Shown here piece by piece: positions 35,721-48,090 of a stretch of 64,000 nucleotides of DNA (within the stretch, counting starts at the first letter, position 1; every line of letters begins with the position of its first letter). The notes below the pieces were generated by a model. It worked only from the letters and a program-made list of their open reading frames with translations, did not search any database and was not told where the DNA came from. The stretch covers positions 13,319,029 through 13,383,028 of the forward strand of contig NC_089737.1 in the NCBI RefSeq assembly GCF_035083965.1, written 5' to 3'. A program made the position numbers and the translations under genes. Source of the stretch: Branchiostoma lanceolatum. Taxonomy: Eukaryota > Chordata > Leptocardii > Amphioxiformes > Branchiostomatidae.

Positions 35721-36712
35721 ATTTACCAACCTGGTGAAACTATTCACGGAGTATCAAAGACAGTTAGTAACAGGACAGCTGAAAGTTGCACGACATTTGT
35801 ACGACTATCCCAAGACTGACCTCAGTTTGCAATCGTACAAGGATCGAACGACGGCCCTTAACAATATAAAACGTTAACTTTACTGTTGTTCATCTTACAT
35901 TTCTAGTAATCAATTCTCAAAATCATTCATAGGATTATGAACAAAGGATGTGCTTTGTTCGCTGAATATGACGAATCTTATTCACCGAAAATATGAAACT
36001 TAATGGTTTCAATATTCAAAATAGTTTTAGCACTTTATAAAATCAATCAATTGAAATAACTACGTACAATATCGACGAAACGCTTATGAAACAAAAAAAG
36101 GCATTTTTTTTAGCCATATGTCACCAGTGACCCAATCCTTTCCCCCACCACACCCAAAGTAAATACTATGGTTTCTCATTAGTTAAAACTTTACTTTATT
36201 TTTAGCACAAGACTTCTATATTTAGTACAGATCGATACTTTATTTTTAGCACAGAAGTTCTATATTTAGCACAAATCTATTTTAGGATATCCCTTGATTA
36301 ACTCCAAATGTTTTATCTATTTTTAACTTAGGAAAACACCCCTGTGTCCTCTGAAGAGAAACATGTGTCGCGTTTGGTTGCGACCTGATGCGTGTGGCCG
36401 CGTTCTGGGACTGGAGGTGTTGAAATGGGACGACTTTTCGTGCTATTTTTGGCGGGAAAATGGACAGGGCGTGTTTAAACAAAACATACAAACTGTCGTC
36501 GTCTACAAGATGGCCAGAAAACTGGTCGTCCACGTTGTGACCTAGTTGGGCCACGTGTACGACTTGTTTCATGTCATATCTTGTGTCGCACGATCAGTTC
36601 ACGACAAGACATTGAGGGTATCATCTTGGAACAGTCGTTGATCTATCGTGCTGTAATTGTAGCCTTATATGTCTTGCTCGAACACAAGATACTGCTTACA
36701 GGTTTACAGCAA

Positions 36713-36853
36713 GTCTAGGATACAAGTAGCATCCGTTTTCTTTAGAAACCGTTCCCTCTCGGCCCGTAATAAGAAAAAAAAATGTAATACGAAAACGGTA
36801 TCTAAAGAAAACAGCCGGGGGGAGCCAGCAACAGATGCTACTTGTATCCTAGA
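36713..36853. mobile_element. 141-bp palindromic MITE
   Basis: The ends TCTAGGATACAAGTAGCATC and its inverse GATGCTACTTGTATCCTAGA flank an inner pair TTTCTTTAGAAACCGTT / AACGGTATCTAAAGAAA. Confidence 0.85.
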
Positions 36854-37429
36854 TAATAAGAGTGGCATGAACCTGAACTTGTTGCGGAGGCGGAGTCCCA
36901 GTTCAAAGCCCTGCTAGGACGTTCTTCGCTGCATTGAGCTGCCCTCCGTACATATGTACATGTACATGAAAATATGTGTATCACTAGTAACATCACTAAA
37001 TTGCTCTTTGCACCGACGGTCCTTGTCCCTCCCCCTCCTACCCTTTGTTTGCACCCGTTACTAACATTACTGCAAGTAACCCACTCCAAAGGGGGCTAAG
37101 CAGTAAAGAAGAAGAACAATATTATAAGTTAACACAATCTTGTGGGCAATAAATATCAAAATTGCAGATACACCACTTGGACAAATTCTAGAATAACGAA
37201 AAGGCTTAACATACATGTGTACACGCTACGTGCAAGTACAAGCAGAATCATACTGATGACCTAAAACAACAACTCTGTTGTTTTTGTCTTTTTTTAAGGT
37301 TAGGTTCATGTCTGTCATCATCAGGAATACATGTACAAACAGCTATGGTCATCTCAGCTCAGCTCCAAGCAGATGTAAGGATAGGGCCTTGTCTTAATCT
37401 GGTCACAATATACCAGCTGGCTATTCCCA

Positions 37430-37683
37430 TTCAAACCTGCACAAGTGACCACTTCTACTTTAGGACTACCTGGCCAATGTGACCACTTTTTGGTGGTCCC
37501 TTAGATGATTTTCCCCATTGACACAAAAAATAAGAATCCTGTCTATAGTGACCACCTGTCTACATAGACCATGTTTTATCAGCCCACGGAGTGGTCTGCT
37601 TGTACAGTTGTGACCGTATTGAAACTATAAAGCTTAGTTTATAAATCTGACCATGAATGGTCTTCTTAAGCAGGTTTGACGTA
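37430..37683. mobile_element. CAAACCTGCACAAGTGACCAC-type element
   Basis: It starts ATTCAAACCTGCACAAGTGA and ends TTAAGCAGGTTTGAC. The internal TTTTCCCCATTGACACAA matches the element at 7303-7472. Confidence 0.65.
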
Positions 37684-40135
37684 CGGGAGGGCTTTACGTC
37701 TCGTGTCATCTCTACAGGTTTGTAGTCTCCTTTTTTTATTTCTTAATACTCATGATTTAAAACCTTTCACAAGTTTTCGGTAGTCCCAGAAGGCAAAATA
37801 AAGTACGAAGATACACGATAACATCCCACGGCAATCAATTGTATTTATGATAGGCAATTAATACTAAAGGAAAAACATGTACTTTAAAGTTGCAGTCGGC
37901 CTTTACAGCAATAATGGAAAATCACGATGATAATGAGTAAAGCGACCAAAGCCCGGAGGACCCAAAACGATGACGTCAAACCGGTGCTGAGTTCCAACAT
38001 CAAAGATTCCCCGCACCTTCCCGTTTGCGTCACCAACAGTGCTCTGAAATCGCAGTTAAAGAATCTTCGTACAGTTTTTCATTTCTATCATCTGAGGCTT
38101 TTGAATGCCAATTGTTCAGCACTGTGTTAAGGGATGATGGCGACCGCAGGGGTTTTGCGTAAAGGGCGATTGACGTCAATGATAGCAGATGCAAACAGCT
38201 TAAAGAGCCTTAAGTGCAAGATGTTACAAGCCAAGGATAAAACTATCCATTACTTGGCTTTAATGGTATTCCTTAAGAGCGTAATTTCAATCGTGTAAGA
38301 CTTGAAAGAAACATTCATCTACATCTAGCTTTTCCTGTTCTTTCAAATAGTGAAGTTGAGTCTTTTATGAAAGGTTTGCAACCAATCGTGTGTATGTATG
38401 TATTAGGAAATCTTACGAATTGATAGCAACCAATAGGCGTCGTCAACTGCAAGAAAAGTAGGATTTTCAATGGTGCTGTCGAAATGTAAAGTAATCTGTA
38501 ATGCTTTAGGCAAGCTTAGTACCTGGTGTGGCATTTTGCCTAATGCGTAAACTCAACATTTTGTTTTGTTCTTGTTTTGAATGAAGCACATGCTGTAGAA
38601 TATATGTAACTATAGTATTTTGATGTTGTTAGAGAGAGAGATTGACTATCAAGAAATATTGAATATATAGAAGAAGGCCGATTGAATAAGTATAAATACT
38701 ATAACGTCAACGTACCATGAAATGTGTTTTGGAGGATGAAAGCTTGAAGTATGGCAACCTAGCTGGGACTAATTACACTAGCTAGTTGCGTCTTCTTATG
38801 CATAATGTAGCCTTTCTAGTGAAGTAATAGTTTTATATCTTTTGTCGGATAGTCCAAGATGGCGTCACCTCAAAGCAAAAGGTCCTATGAGATACTGTCC
38901 AAAAAGTTCTCTCATTAGTTGAGAAACGTGGGCGTTATGCCGCGTAAAATCTAGGTGTTCACCATGCAGATTTAAGGCATACCAGTGCACTACACACCTA
39001 AATGCAACACATAGATACAATACTATGTAGATGATATTTTAAATGTAAATGTATTTCAGTGTTGGAACCCATTCTTACCTTGATACTTTGATGACGGTTA
39101 GACATCCAGCAGTCGTTGTCTGATGCTGTCTGACTCTGAAACGTTTGCCTGTTTCAAAATTTTATCCAGTTGTATGAGTAACTATTTTTGCCATTCTTAC
39201 CTTGTTTTATAGTGGTAGCAAGCCCGCTTCTGTGAAGCTATGGAAGTTCAAAAAGTCGGCCGGTACAAGTTGCGTATAAAGGCTCTCTTTAAGGCGTTCT
39301 AAGGGGTGACGTCAACACCACCAGCATAAAGATGGAAAAGACAAACAATGGATGAAACCCGATCACACAAAGAACTAATCCCTTGTGTGGGAAGATGTGA
39401 AAGAAAATTGACATTTATATAGAGTTATACATCAAACCAATTAGGTTTGTTACGTTTACGTTATGTATAGTGACCCAGATACAAAATCTCCAAAGGTGCT
39501 GAATTGAAAGGTCGTAGCCAAATGTCGCACCTGCCTGCTTGGTGGTACATTTACATAACATGTATAAAAACATTCAACGACATAAGCGGCAACCCTTACT
39601 TTGTGCAAATAGGTAAGTATATCAAAGAATGTTTAGACCTTAAAACTAGTAGTGTAAGTGATAGGAAATATATCAAAGAATTCTTTGAACTTAGTGATAC
39701 GTCAAACACGACATGTCGAATTATCCGTATACTTATACGTAGGTTATCCTTGTGTATCCACTTGTTTGTTTGCATGCATAGTTGTAGACTTTTGTTGTGT
39801 CAATAAAGGTTGTTGTTGTATAGGTCTAATATGAAATGTCGCTCATCTTCTGTTTATTACAATGTTGGCAAAGTCTTTGTATTACCGTGTATTTGGCGGT
39901 CTGGCTAACTTCTCCCAACAGTTGCAAGCGTGCCAAGACATGTGGAACGTATTAAGTCCTAACCTTGACTATGGGTGTGTGTTGCCTCAAAGTGGATCAA
40001 GAACGTTTGAAAATAGCCGGGTTAGATAATGAACCTGACGAAAATCTAGGTCAATGCCAACGCAAGGGATGGTGGAAGTGTGGTTTAAGGTGGAAAGTTA
40101 GGGTTGTGGTAAGGACTGTTGAGATTCTAGGTCAA

Positions 40136-40516
40136 CAACCCTATCCACAACCCTAACCACAACCCTAACCACAACCCTAACCACAACCCTAACCACAACC
40201 CGAACCACAACCCTATCCACAACCCTAACCACAACCCTAACCACAACCCTAACCACAACCCTAACCACAACCCTAACCACAACCCTAACCACAACCCTAT
40301 CCACAACCCTAACCACAACCCTAACCACAACCCTAACCACAACCCGAACCACAACCCTAACCACAACCCTAACCACAACCCTAACCACAACCCTAACCAC
40401 ACCTAACCACAACCCTGACCACAACCCTAACCACAACCCTAACCACAACCCAAAACACATCCCTAACCACAACCCTAACCACAACCCTAACCACAACCCT
40501 AACCACAGCCCTAACT
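40136..40516. repeat. 12-bp minisatellite (CCCTAACCACAA)n
   Basis: About 31 units with rare CCCTATCC, CCCGAACC and CCCAAAAC variants. Read on the minus strand the unit is TTAGGG followed by TTGTGG. The long open frames on the minus strand arise only because 12 is a multiple of 3. Confidence 0.97.
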
Positions 40517-40539
40517 AAAAAAATATTCTGGGTTCGAAT

Positions 40540-40740
40540 TCCTTGGAAATGAACACCTAGTTCCTCACTCCACTCAGGTGAAAACGAGTATCTATCTTCG
40601 GTTAGGGACGTTCTCTCGAGTGGGACGGAGGTCCTGTGTTTGAGGAGAGCCACACCTCGAACGCATTAAATAAGATCCCACTACAATTATCGAAAAGAGT
40701 AGGGGTCCTTCCCGGTTTTGGTGGATCAAACCTCCGAGAC
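40540..40740 (+). repeat. SINE-like dispersed repeat, copy 2
   Basis: It shares CTATCTTCGGTTAGGGACGT, GTCCTGTG..GAGGAGAG.CACACCTCG and ATTATCGAAAAGAGTAGGGG with the copy at 54760-54930. A TGGGTTCGAATTCC stretch just upstream (40530) looks like a tRNA B box. Confidence 0.75.
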
Positions 40741-41078
40741 AGCCCGGTCTTTTGCAATGTGTACTTACTGTACACAACTGATGTGTTACGACTAAAGGCG
40801 GTTTACCTATTATACAAAACAAACAGACGCCATGTACCATATTACAGTACATCAATTTACAACACACGGGAGAAAGGGATTTACCCAACTTTGTTGAAGC
40901 TTGGCGAAATCGATGGATGCTGATTTAACCAAACGCCACCCGTCGATGTGTCATTGCAGTTGGGACATATTTGTGTTGACCCATTTTCAAGCCACGGTTA
41001 CATAAACAGCTTGTTTAGTGGTTTTCAGAAGGTCAAATGAAATTCGTCTGACCGATATCTTGGACGCTCAAGTCACGG

Positions 41079-42007
41079 TGTCTGTCAGTCAGGAAAGCCT
41101 CAATTTCAACCTGGAATCCAGACTACCTCCAGGGACTATACAGGACAACTTTTCGGCACCAAGGCAAACCCAACATACCACAGAGGACATTTCACTTAAG
41201 ACCCCCCCCCCTCCCCCAGGAACGCCAAGGAACAGTATACTAGTATGGCTACGTCCCAACAGTAGAAATGATTTAATCGGGTACACAAAACTAGCAATAT
41301 TACAACGATATATTGTTCAACAGTAGGTACGTGGCAAAGCCATATTATCATTGACAGATTCAAACCCAATTCTTTAGAATATTTGAGAAGTAGATGAAAA
41401 TGCTAGCACTGTGACTGACTGAATGTCATTCCGTAGACTAAAGTTCTGAGTGCACTCAGAGTTAAAGCGTCTTTATTAAGTATACTGCTCATGCATGTGG
41501 TACCAAAGAGCGCTGGGCGGGCCCTGGCAGCAATCTGGATTCCAGGTTAGGCTACACCAAGTAATTTTTATGGATGACGTCCTTTGGAGACCCTAAATCT
41601 AATGCGAGAGCGCGGAAAAAAAAACAAGAAGGGCTGAAAAAAAACAAGATGCCTAGATTTGAAATATAATAGTCGATGACACATGTTAGGACACAAATGG
41701 AATGAGAGAGCACAGTGTAACAACTAACAATTATTTTATTCATCATGAAAACAGCAATAATTTGAATAAATCAGTTGAAGTTGAACAGCAGTTGTTGTCC
41801 TGTCCTGTTTCTTTCCATATCCCATTGATTTCGCAGGCCTGCAGAAACATAGTATATTAAAAAGTAACTCTTTGGTCATAGTTACAGGCAGCTGAATTTC
41901 TTGTTTTCTTTTCTGGGAACAGCCCAAAATCAATGCGCGCGCGGACGTCATCCATAAAAATTACTTGGTGTAGCCTTAGCTTGAGGCTTTCCTGACTGGC
42001 AGACAGA
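41079..42007. mobile_element. Nested inverted-repeat element
   Basis: The outer arms TGTCTGTCAGTCAGGAAAG (41079) and CTTTCCTGACTGGCAGACA (about 41988) are inverse. An inner pair at 41549-41976 (AGGCTACACCAAGTAATTTT and its inverse, then ATGGATGACGTCC) is near-perfect. No coding content. Confidence 0.7.
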
Positions 42008-42179
42008 GTCCATCGTGCCCCAGTTACCGGCCAGATATTTGACCTTCTCCTGAAGAAACCGGACTGGATAAGCTGTTTACGTGACCGTGTTTGGATGACC
42101 ATGACTTGAGGATTAGCGTTAACCCACCAGTTTGTACATTGACTGGGTTACAGGTTGGCGTCAAGTGGATTGTACCCGT

Positions 42180-42480
42180 TTGCGTTGCCTGTTTTACCGG
42201 ACATTGATAGCCTCCACCGGGCCTTCCTACGGGGGTACAGATCATAGAATTCGGCAAAAAACATCACTGATTAGTCAGGAGAGTCAGTCCATGGTAAGGT
42301 TAACAGGCCTTCCTTTGGGGGCACGGGTCGTAGAATTCGGCAAAAATATCAATAATTGCCCAGGAGAGTCAGTCCACGGCTAGGACTGCGCCTGCAAATG
42401 AAACCCTATGGTGGCCAAACTCTCCTGGCAAATGTCCTCCCTATAGCCGGCGTAGTCAGTCTGGTAGAGACTAGGACATT
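42180..42480. repeat. Fragments of the TAGAGGC / CCGGCGTAG palindrome family
   Basis: It contains CCTGCAAATGAAACCCT, CCCTATAGCCGGCGTAG and TCTGGTAGAGACTAG. All three are found intact in the 58231-58730 element. A CTACGGGGGTACAGATCATAGAATTCGGCAAAA block is present twice. Confidence 0.6.
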
Positions 42481-42728
42481 GGCACTTGGAGAGAGACGTC
42501 TAGCCTCAGGTTGACAGACATGAAGACATGGCTTAACTAGAGCAAGGTCGGTAAAATTAGCCGAACTTGCTGACATGTCTAAAGGACATGGTCTGAAGAT
42601 TGCTGAGGATGCGACTATGGGCCGTGTTGTCTGTGAAGGACTAACAAGAAACTGGTCTGGATATAGCCTCTTCCAGGCTCCATATAGGTTGCTGGAAAAA
42701 TAGTAGAAATTGTCTAAACATACAAATA

Positions 42729-43005
42729 CCAACCCGTCAAGGCTACCTATCCGTGTGTTCAGGCTAGCCTCTGCCAGGCTCCATAGGGTACTGTAAAAAT
42801 AGTAGACATTTGCCAAATAGACAGATATAACATGCCAGAGAAGTTAGCTGGATGAAAATACAGATTGGAACCCACGGAAACTACGTTTTCAGCCAGCTAA
42901 CTCCTTTGTCATGTTATATCTGTCTATTTGGCAAATGTCTACTATTTTTACAGCACCCTATGGAGCCTGGTAGAGGCACATGGATAGGTAGCCTTGACGG
43001 GTTGG
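42729..43005. mobile_element. 277-bp palindromic element
   Basis: The outer arms CCAACCCGTCAAGGCTACC and inverse flank inner arms TAGCCTCTGCCAGGCTCCAT / ATGGAGCCTGGTAGAGGCA. These continue through AGTAGACATTTGCCAAATAG and AGATATAACATG. Confidence 0.85.
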
Positions 43006-43696
43006 TAAGGTGAAGAACAACTGAAACTAAAGGATCGTTGATGACGCCATGCTGTCGGAATAAAGAGTAGTCAGTGCAGATGAAGGTTAGATGTCTAGAT
43101 ACATAACGCATCATGCAAAATGAATGAATGATAGAACTGACAGTGAACCGTAGTCCATTTTGAGCACACTGAGTCTATATTTGCTACGCCAAGAAAACTA
43201 CACAGCTGAAAGCTATAACTTTTCTTTGCACATCATCAACGTATCACGATTTTGAGACCCAGTTTCTCGACAGTCTCATGTCTAAACCTGGCTAAATTTA
43301 GCTCGACTTGCAGTGATCGTTTCCTCAGATTAGTTTCTTGGACGGATATTGAGGACTTTGGTCACCCCAAAGATTAATCACCAAGTGTCAGTCGACTTTG
43401 CTTCCTTGCCGGAAGATATCAATCCCAGATCAGTCAAGTGTCAAGGTCTTTAGACCTACTTGTTGGAGCAGGGATGGGTTTGTGCCCAAGCAGCCTTTGC
43501 AATTGTGGTCCCGCTTTTCATCGGGACAGTTATGAATGAACGAAAGATATTTATTGCACATTTATATTCTTTTCACATAAAGCAGAACTGTACTTACAGT
43601 GATACGAAAAATCCTCTCCACTGAGGCGGCAATCGTTGAGCGACAGAAACCTTCGTTCGTAGTTCGTGTGTGTAAACCAGGCCATAGTCACGTAGT

Positions 43697-43862
43697 CACG
43701 TGCAAGCAAATACATTGCCAGGTGCAAGCAAATACATTGCCACGTGCAAGCAAATACATTGCCAGGTGCAAGCAAATACATTGCCACGTGCAAGCAAATA
43801 CATTGCCACGTGCAAGCAAATACAATGCCACGTGCAAGCACCGGATAATCACGTGCAAGCAG
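43697..43862 (+). repeat. 22-bp minisatellite carrying CACGTG E-boxes
   Basis: Eight units of GTGCAAGCAAATACATTGCC plus AC or AG. Where the unit ends in AC the junction forms CACGTG; six or so such sites are present. Confidence 0.93.
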
Positions 43863-44266
43863 GATGGACTGCTTCGTGAAGGCATCATGGACTTTGGACC
43901 AAACGGTCCGGATGGGACCTAAGGACCTGCCAATCAGCTGTCTGCCAAGCAAGTACTGAGGACTTCGGACCCCCTTCTAAGAAGTCCAACTTTCTTATGG
44001 TAGCTTATCTAAGACGTCAAATCACTGCACGAAAGAAACTCATAGAAACAGAATCTAGTTTAGAAGGACACGAACCTTCTCTCGACAATGAAGGACAAGC
44101 AGTTCTGGAGAATAAACTTTTCTTGCTGCATCTCGTAATGAGGAGGACTGGTGATGATGATGGTGACGACGACGACGATAATGATTCACTGAGCACACAA
44201 CATCTCTAACTTGACGATGGAGTGACGACCACCGAGCCTCTTTGACCAATCCGTCTTAAGTGTGCC

Positions 44267-44267
<1 letters not shown>

Positions 44268-44319
<52 letters not shown>
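44268..44319 (+). repeat. (CA)n microsatellite
   Basis: About 25 CA units. Confidence 0.97.
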
Positions 44320-44320
<1 letters not shown>

Positions 44321-45155
44321 TGGGTTTGGTGTGCCAATGAGCAAGCTAAGATTTGCAAATTTACCACCAAGATCCTTTTTTCCAACGATGTTGCTCTCCT
44401 TAATCATTTTCTCAACCTTTAAGAATTCATCGGTAAAACATGTAACGTTATCTGTTGCTCAACTGTGCTTGAGTGTTTAATCCTTACTATCCCTGCTTAG
44501 CTGACCGTAAGTTTGTTGTTTTAGGCCATGTCGTGGAGTGACCCAGTTACTTGGTCAGTTAAAACTTCTCTGACCTTCTCCTGAAGCAACCCTGTCCGTG
44601 TCAGTGAAGGATGGGTTCCATGCGGTCGGTCTACAGCTGGACCTTCTTGTTAACAGATAGCGTGTCCAGTGTGTGTCTTAAGTGTGAGCTAGCTACTGGT
44701 CAGTTTACACTTCCTTGGCCTTCTCCTTGAATAACCGTGTCAAGGGATGGATTCAGTTAGTCTCTTTTGCTACATGGACTGCTTATATGTATTACACAGA
44801 TATTGAGACTTTTCTTTTTTGGTGGTATTGCATATTGCACTCCACCACATCTTGAGTCCTTGATGCTTGTCTGGTCTGTGGTTGAAATCTTCCCACGAGG
44901 AAAACGACTGATTGATGATGAATAAAGTCCTCGATGTCCGTCCAAGTAATCAGGAAATATGTTGGTCAAGGACAGAGCCAGGGGCTCACGGTTTGAGTGT
45001 CCAAACTGTGGGTCAAAAACGTGATACGACGATGATCTCTAAAAGAAAGGTTATATTTCCCAGCTGTTTTCTTGATATGCAAATTAAGCTCAGTGTGCTG
45101 AAAATAGACTACATGATTTGCTGGATTGTGTAAGGGGACTCTAACACTTGTTCGT

Positions 45156-45342
45156 AGATCAAGTCCGTATGAGTTCCGTATTGACATTTATTTGGCTCAG
45201 GTAAAGTTTGCAGCCGAAGAAGTCGTTTTTTTTCGTTCGGTTCGATGACCAGGCTGCACATTGATGAATATGGCTGCACTTCTTGCCCGGAAACTTTACC
45301 TAAGTCAAACAAGTGTCAATACGGAACTCAGACGGACTTGAT
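45156..45342. mobile_element. 187-bp palindromic MITE
   Basis: The arms ATCAAGTCCGTATGAGTTCC and inverse GGAACTCAGACGGACTTGAT continue into CAGGTAAAGTTT / AAACTTTACCTAAG. A partial copy (TAAGTTTGCAGCCGAAGAAG ... AACTTTAC) lies at 45733-45832. Confidence 0.85.
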
Positions 45343-46004
45343 GTACGTTACTCTACAGCCGACAATTCGTAGCCACATATTCTATTACGTTGAAGCACTC
45401 AACATATGTACAAGTCTAAAAATACAAAATCTTAACACCAAGAAGTGTTGATATGCTTTTCTTTAGTTGAAAACAAAGTTGTATCTATAGTTGTATAGTT
45501 ACCTTAAAATACTGTTATTGAGATTCGAAGTACTAGCTACTTTTTTTTACAAAAGTATTGACCTAGATTTTCCCCCACTAATTTGCAATTTAACCTTGAT
45601 TTTTAATTAGACGTTCCTCACTGTTTGTCTTGACCTACTTAAGTCAAAATGTTTATTGCAGACTGTACGCCATGTCACACTTGTGTGTATATGCAAGTCC
45701 TTACTGAGTTGCGTAACAAGTTTTTGTTTTAGCTTAAGTTTGCAGCCGAAGAAGTCATTTCTTTGGTTCGATAACTAGGCCGCACAACGGTGGCTCAAAG
45801 TAGAACACAACTTCTTCCCTGCAAACTTTACATAAACAAAACAAAATGTTCATGAGCAACTCATACGCACTGGAATATACGAACACATGTGACAGGGCCT
45901 TAGGAGAATATATATAACACACCCATGTTAAACACCGGGAAATCACTGCACAGTGCCAAGGTGTTTATCTAATATTCATCGCATAAAAAAGCTAGTCTGT
46001 TACT

Positions 46005-46135
46005 CAGAAGTGTGGTTATAACTGATATGCAGATACAAATGCAGAAACGGATGTAAGTTACGCTGAATGGTGGTTATACCTGATATGTAGATATACAGAT
46101 ACAGAAGCTGGTGTGTTACGCTGAAGGGTGGTTAT
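46005..46135 (+). repeat. About 62-bp tandem duplication
   Basis: GTGGTTATA.CTGATATG.AGATA and GTTACGCTGAA.GGTGGTTATA occur twice in a row. Confidence 0.7.
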
Positions 46136-46591
46136 ATTAGCTCTATAGACACAGATAAAAACTTAATTTCTTTATTAAATGGTTCAATACTATGCGATGC
46201 ACGCAAAAGCAATACGCACCCTATATATAGTAGTACGTAGAAAGACATGCGTCCTTACGCATGGCTGCGTCATAAAAATTCCTCAAATATCAAGACTCAA
46301 TCGAACATCCGGGAGGTCGTTGATGAAGGTGAAATGACATGAATGAAGATCCTGTTTTTTCTGCTTGAAAATATGAAAGGTGCGTCATACATAGGATGTA
46401 ACGTCCGCTCTTCAGACAATGTCATCAATTAGAGCAAACGTTTTCATCGGTCAATATAGATAAGTCATGTCTGGGAAACCTTATGTGTTAGTATAAATAC
46501 TACGAGTCATACAATGGGTCTTACCCACGTAAAAAAGTGCAGATAAAGTTGATCGACAAAAGTCAGGGGTACCATCACTTGTTTCAAGACT

Positions 46592-46598
46592 CACACAG

Positions 46599-46678
<80 letters not shown>

Positions 46679-46680
46679 AG
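46592..46680 (+). repeat. (CA)n microsatellite
   Basis: About 40 CA units, with ACGCAC interruptions at both ends. Confidence 0.97.
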
Positions 46681-47276
46681 AGTCTACTTTTACCTCCCGT
46701 ACTTTAACGTTGCAAATAGTATTTTCAAAAGGCCTTTATATAACTGTGACAGCGATAATTCCCCAGTGAGTCCCCGCGTACCGATATTATTGCCTTCACA
46801 CAAGAAAAGCGCCCTTATGTCATAATTGGGACTCTCGGGCTGATGTCAGCTTTGACCTATAAGGGTATGACGTCATTGTTCACGCCATAAACGGCAATAC
46901 AAAAGATTCGAAGCTATGAGGTGGACAATAGAATTCATTCTGGCTCGTTACTACATTTTGTAAACTAGGAACGTTGATGTTTCTCAAACTAGTGTAGATT
47001 CAATGCTGGTTCAACAATAGAAGCTTGCAATAGTTTTTTTTTTTCAAATGAAAATTTAGAAATTTGTCATTATTACACACGCTTATGTATGATTAATGGC
47101 CCTGTGGTATTATGCCAAAAATGTTTTGATTGCGCGTAGCATGAAACAGCACATTTTCTTTCTTTCTCCCTCTTTCCAACTTCACCCCCTCTCCACACAC
47201 TCACATACGCACTCAGGCGCCCCCATCCCCCATCCCCCCTTCCCTGACAGCTACCTTCAAGTCAACAGAAAGCTTA

Positions 47277-47486
47277 CTGTAAATGCATTTAAGTTCGTGT
47301 GATTTTTAATTCGCGCTAAGGGGGAAAATGGACTAATCGCGGTGGTTTTAATTTCGTGGCAGGGCTATAGTCACATACTGCTGCAGTATTGGATAAAAAT
47401 GTTCGCGGTGGTTTTATGTTCGCGGTGAAACGGTAGCCGCGAAAACTGTGAACATAAAACCACCGCGAACATTTCTGCATTTACAG
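47277..47486. mobile_element. CTGTAAATGCA-ended MITE, copy 2
   Basis: The ends CTGTAAATGCA and TGCATTTACAG are perfectly inverse. The inner AAATGTTCGCGGTGGTTTTA pairs with TAAAACCACCGCGAACATTT. This is the best-kept copy of the family in the window. Confidence 0.92.
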
Positions 47487-48045
47487 TATATCTAGATAAA
47501 GACGATGCATACAAGTCAGTAGAACTCATAACAGAGGCACTTACCTTGACACTCTCACAGCCCCCCCCTTGACACATAGCGACCGCGTTTTGACTCTGTG
47601 CATGCGCATTAAAACAACAGCAACCATGTCGCTTTTTAAAGATTGGCGAAAAACCGGCGGAAAAACGTTTCAGTTGGAAAATAAATCGGTTTAACCTTGG
47701 TCTACTTCGTCTGGTGTCCATGACCTAGATACATCAAAATTAGGGCCGTCTTTTATTCAAAATCAGGGTTAATGTTCCTTCAAAGTAAGCACTATCAAAT
47801 TTTGGAGCACAAATATGAAGACAATTCAAACTCTACTACTGGCCATGGATAAAATTCGGAAATTTACTTCCTGACGTTTTGAGCGACATCCTTCTCTTCT
47901 TCTGCGTAACTAGAATGAACTGTCATAACGAATCAATACTACTTTGGAGTACATAATGTATAACTTTTTTTATATAATTCATGATGTATATCCGAGAATA
48001 CTGGAAGCAGAACTTTGTATACGCTTCAACTCGCTGAGAGTATGA

Positions 48046-48090
48046 CCATGTATGTATGTATTTATGTATGTATGTATGTATGTATGTATA
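48046..48090 (+). repeat. (TGTA)n microsatellite
   Basis: About ten TGTA units with one TTTA interruption. Confidence 0.93.

Noticed and set aside
36282-36572. 96-codon minus-strand frame with even composition
   Set aside because: No recognised domain, no splice partner and no promoter signals; kept only as unassigned.
39504-39806. 100-codon plus-strand frame followed by AATAAA
   Set aside because: No domain or homologue recognised; the ending resembles a retroposon 3' tail.
40098-40496. Long minus-strand frames with WLGL and VVRV repeats
   Set aside because: They are the translation of the 12-bp array in several frames; no start context, splice sites or domain.
40527-40540. GGTTCGAATTCC as part of a tRNA gene
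   Set aside because: No matching A box or cloverleaf upstream; it belongs to a SINE-like repeat.
43697-43862. CRISPR array
   Set aside because: Units are head-to-tail with no spacers, in a eukaryotic genome.
43551-43952. Repeated HVQANTLPRASKYIA / CTWQCICLH frames
   Set aside because: Translation of the 22-bp minisatellite.
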